Shown: one piece after another, positions 21,754 through 23,491 of the stretch
Position numbering within the stretch: the stretch's first letter is position 1
How the letters are laid out: every line of letters starts with the position of its first letter
Source: Archaeoglobi archaeon
GTDB lineage: Archaea > Halobacteriota > Archaeoglobi > Archaeoglobales > Archaeoglobaceae
Direction: 5' to 3'
DNA length: 23,491 nt
Assembly: GCA_004347865.1 (NCBI GenBank)
Contig: QNUZ01000007.1
Span: forward strand, 1-23,491
Notes under the pieces: model-generated
The model's database searches: none
The model's input: only the letters and a program-made list of their open reading frames with translations
What the model was told of the DNA's origin: nothing
Program-made: the position numbers and the translations under genes

Positions 21754-22796
21754 TCGAGCTCATAAGGAAACTCAGCAATGCTCACGGTGTCAGCGGTTTT
21801 GAGGACGAGATTAGGGATATTATTAAAGCCGAACTTGAAGGTTATGCCGACGAGATAAAGATGGATTCGATGGGAAATCTAATAGCAACGAGGAATGGGA
21901 GCGAATTTGAGCTCATGCTCGCCGCGCATATGGACGAAATAGGCTTTGTTGTGAAGAAGATCGATGATAAGGGTTTCATCAGAATTGCGCCGATCGGGGG
22001 CTGGTTTTCCCAGATCGCACTAGCCCAGAGAGTTGTTTTGTATGGAAAACAGAAGGTTTATGGTGTCATAGGCTGCAAACCTCCGCATTTGATGAAGGAG
22101 GAAGAAAGAAAGAAGGCCATTGAGATAAGCGATATGTTCATCGATGTGGGGGCAAAGAGTAAGGAAGACGTAATTAGCTTGGGTATAGATGTCGGAACTC
22201 CAGTGGCCGTTGACAGGGAGGTGGCAGTTCTTGCGAACAGAAGAATTACGGGAAAGGCCTTTGACAACCGTGTCGGAGTTGCTGTGGCCATTGAGGCCTT
22301 TAGGAAGAGCAAGAGCGACGCAACGCTCTACTTCGTTGCTACAGTGCAGGAAGAAGTTGGTCTGAAAGGAGCAAAGACGTCTGCTTTTGCCTTGGATCCC
22401 GATGTTGCAATAGCGATTGATTCATGCGTTGCAGCGGACTTTCCTGGAAGCGAGAGTGCTCAGATGGACATCACTCTGGGTAAGGGAGCCGTTATAACTG
22501 TCATTGATGCATCCGGAAGGGGTCTCATTGTTTCTCAGCCCGTATTTAGGTGGCTTAAGGAAACCGCTGAGAAGTACAGGATCCCATATCAGCTCGAGGT
22601 TGCTGAAGGCGGCACCACCGATGCAACCGCAATAAATCTGACAAAGTCAGGAATCCCGGCAGGAGTCGTTAGCGTTCCAGCCAGGTACATTCACAGCCCT
22701 GTGGAAGTTGTAGACATGGGCGATGTCGAAAGCGCGGTTGAGCTTGTAGCGAGGGCGAGTGAGAATGCAAAGGACTACTTCAGGGTGAGGAAATGA
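21750..22796 (+). CDS. M42-family aminopeptidase (TET-like)
   Basis: 348 residues. The dinuclear metal site is visible in AAHMDEIGFVV (His), GKAFDNRVGV (bridging Asp), VQEEVGLKGA (catalytic Glu and metal Glu), AIDSCVAADF (Asp) and PARYIHSPVE (His). M42 enzymes form large tetrahedral particles that trim peptides after proteasomal cleavage; several were once annotated as endoglucanases. Which residues it cleaves cannot be told from the sequence. It is coupled by ATGA overlaps to hxlB upstream and the inositol-phosphate synthase downstream, forming a three-gene operon. Confidence 0.93.
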   Translation: MIELIRKLSNAHGVSGFEDEIRDIIKAELEGYADEIKMDSMGNLIATRNGSEFELMLAAHMDEIGFVVKKIDDKGFIRIAPIGGWFSQIALAQRVVLYGKQKVYGVIGCKPPHLMKEEERKKAIEISDMFIDVGAKSKEDVISLGIDVGTPVAVDREVAVLANRRITGKAFDNRVGVAVAIEAFRKSKSDATLYFVATVQEEVGLKGAKTSAFALDPDVAIAIDSCVAADFPGSESAQMDITLGKGAVITVIDASGRGLIVSQPVFRWLKETAEKYRIPYQLEVAEGGTTDATAINLTKSGIPAGVVSVPARYIHSPVEVVDMGDVESAVELVARASENAKDYFRVRK

Positions 22797-23491
22797 AAAT
22801 CTGGCTCATCGGTGCTTACGGAATAGTTTCAACCACAGCAATGGCGGGAGCCAAACTTATCGAGAATGGAGTCGTGGACAAGACTGGCCTCGTTACTGCT
22901 TTGCCTTTTTTTGAACCTCTCGAAGAATTTGTGCCTTTTAAATTTGATTTCGGCGGTCACGAAATTCGTCCGCTCCCCAATGCATTCGTCGCTTTGAGGG
23001 AGCACTGGGAAAAGAATAGACATTTCGACCACGAGCTACTGGACTACATTAGAGAGGACCTTTTAAAGATTGTTGCAAGGAAAGGAACGGCTCTGAACTG
23101 CGGAAGCGGTATTAGGGGTCTTGGAAAGATTGAAACCCTCGAGGAAGAGGAATTGAGTCTGAGAGAGATTGTGAGCAGGATCTCTGGAGACATCAGGAAG
23201 TTTGCCGATAGGGATACCGTTGTTGTAAATGTGGCTTCGACCGAGCCAGTTCCGAAGTTCAGCGATAAATTCCACACAACCATCGAGGGCTTTGAGCAGA
23301 TGATAGACGACGACAGAAAGGAATTTGCGACCGCAAGCATGCTATATGCCTATTCAGCCATAAATCTCGGATTGCCTTATGCAAACTTTACTCCAAGCGT
23401 CGGGTCGTCGATTCCAGCATTAAAAAAGCTTGCGGAAGAGAAAAACGTTCCGCATGCGGGCAATGACGGAAAAACGGGAGAGACGCTCGTT
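22793..23491 (+). CDS. ino1: inositol-1-phosphate synthase, N-terminal part (cut by window end)
   Basis: 233 residues are present and the frame is open at the last base. The N-terminus MKIWLIGAYGIVSTTAMAGA is the NAD-binding segment of archaeal myo-inositol-1-phosphate synthase, and VVVNVASTEPVP, YAYSAINLGLPYANFTPS and AGNDGKTGET are further core motifs around the NAD and substrate site. The enzyme makes inositol 1-phosphate from glucose 6-phosphate, used in archaeal inositol lipids and in di-myo-inositol phosphate, a heat-stress solute of hyperthermophiles. The ATG overlaps the M42 stop. Confidence 0.93.
   Translation, partial: MKIWLIGAYGIVSTTAMAGAKLIENGVVDKTGLVTALPFFEPLEEFVPFKFDFGGHEIRPLPNAFVALREHWEKNRHFDHELLDYIREDLLKIVARKGTALNCGSGIRGLGKIETLEEEELSLREIVSRISGDIRKFADRDTVVVNVASTEPVPKFSDKFHTTIEGFEQMIDDDRKEFATASMLYAYSAINLGLPYANFTPSVGSSIPALKKLAEEKNVPHAGNDGKTGETLV

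Noticed and set aside
1..23491. CRISPR array, tRNA or rRNA genes
   Set aside because: No regularly spaced direct repeats were seen, and no cloverleaf with a T-loop or rRNA-like segment was found on either strand by eye.

Overview
The window looks like a chromosomal segment of a hyperthermophilic euryarchaeon, most probably a member of the Archaeoglobales. Archaeal markers are a single-Brix-domain protein, an MptE-type pterin pyrophosphokinase, GatD of the archaeal Glu-tRNA(Gln) amidotransferase, a Roadblock/LC7 protein, 6-phospho-3-hexuloisomerase and an archaeal inositol-1-phosphate synthase. Promoters have archaeal TATA boxes, many genes appear nearly leaderless, and gene pairs often share ATGA stop/start overlaps. 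From memory, Archaeoglobus fulgidus has the same order of hexuloisomerase, M42 peptidase and inositol-phosphate synthase; this was not checked by search.

Layout. 1-1380 (+): the end of an unknown gene, a cysteine-rich metal-binding protein and a Brix protein. 6282-1280 (-): a tight run of ileS, mptE, an unknown small gene, a LysE-type exporter and a bifunctional-nuclease-family protein. 6449-7455: an orphan gene, a possibly frameshifted small reading frame and a deleted IS200/IS605-type relic. 7456-10774: a signalling-like island made of a coiled-coil/barrel protein, a Cache-like HAMP sensor with no output domain, a 68-residue helical protein, a DUF2226-like protein and a Roadblock protein. 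10830-11618: a decayed tnpB element. 11606-16604 (+): moaE fusion, argH, gatD, fdhD and a divergent hisG. 16641-18091: an exported protein, a metallo-beta-lactamase-fold enzyme and more transposon ends. 18153-23491: a flavin disulfide reductase, a pit/DUF47 phosphate transport pair, then hxlB, an M42 peptidase and inositol-1-phosphate synthase (cut by the window end).

Most genes are housekeeping: translation, ribosome biogenesis, arginine and possibly histidine synthesis, molybdenum/tungsten cofactor, phosphate uptake, sugar-phosphate and inositol metabolism. The accessory and most unusual part is 6779-11618. There, five signalling-like genes of unknown joint function lie between two relics of one IS200/IS605-like (TnpB) family, a layout that suggests acquisition or local shuffling. 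The right end of this family recurs at 7291-7367 and 18015-18091. A paired G:C to A:T change in its hairpin indicates a selected structure, consistent with an RE/omega-RNA fold that has outlived its nuclease.

Other oddities: FdhD lacks the usual CxxC loop, the HisG-like protein lacks the canonical N-terminal KGR motif, and the Brix and nuclease genes overlap tail to tail by 101 bases.
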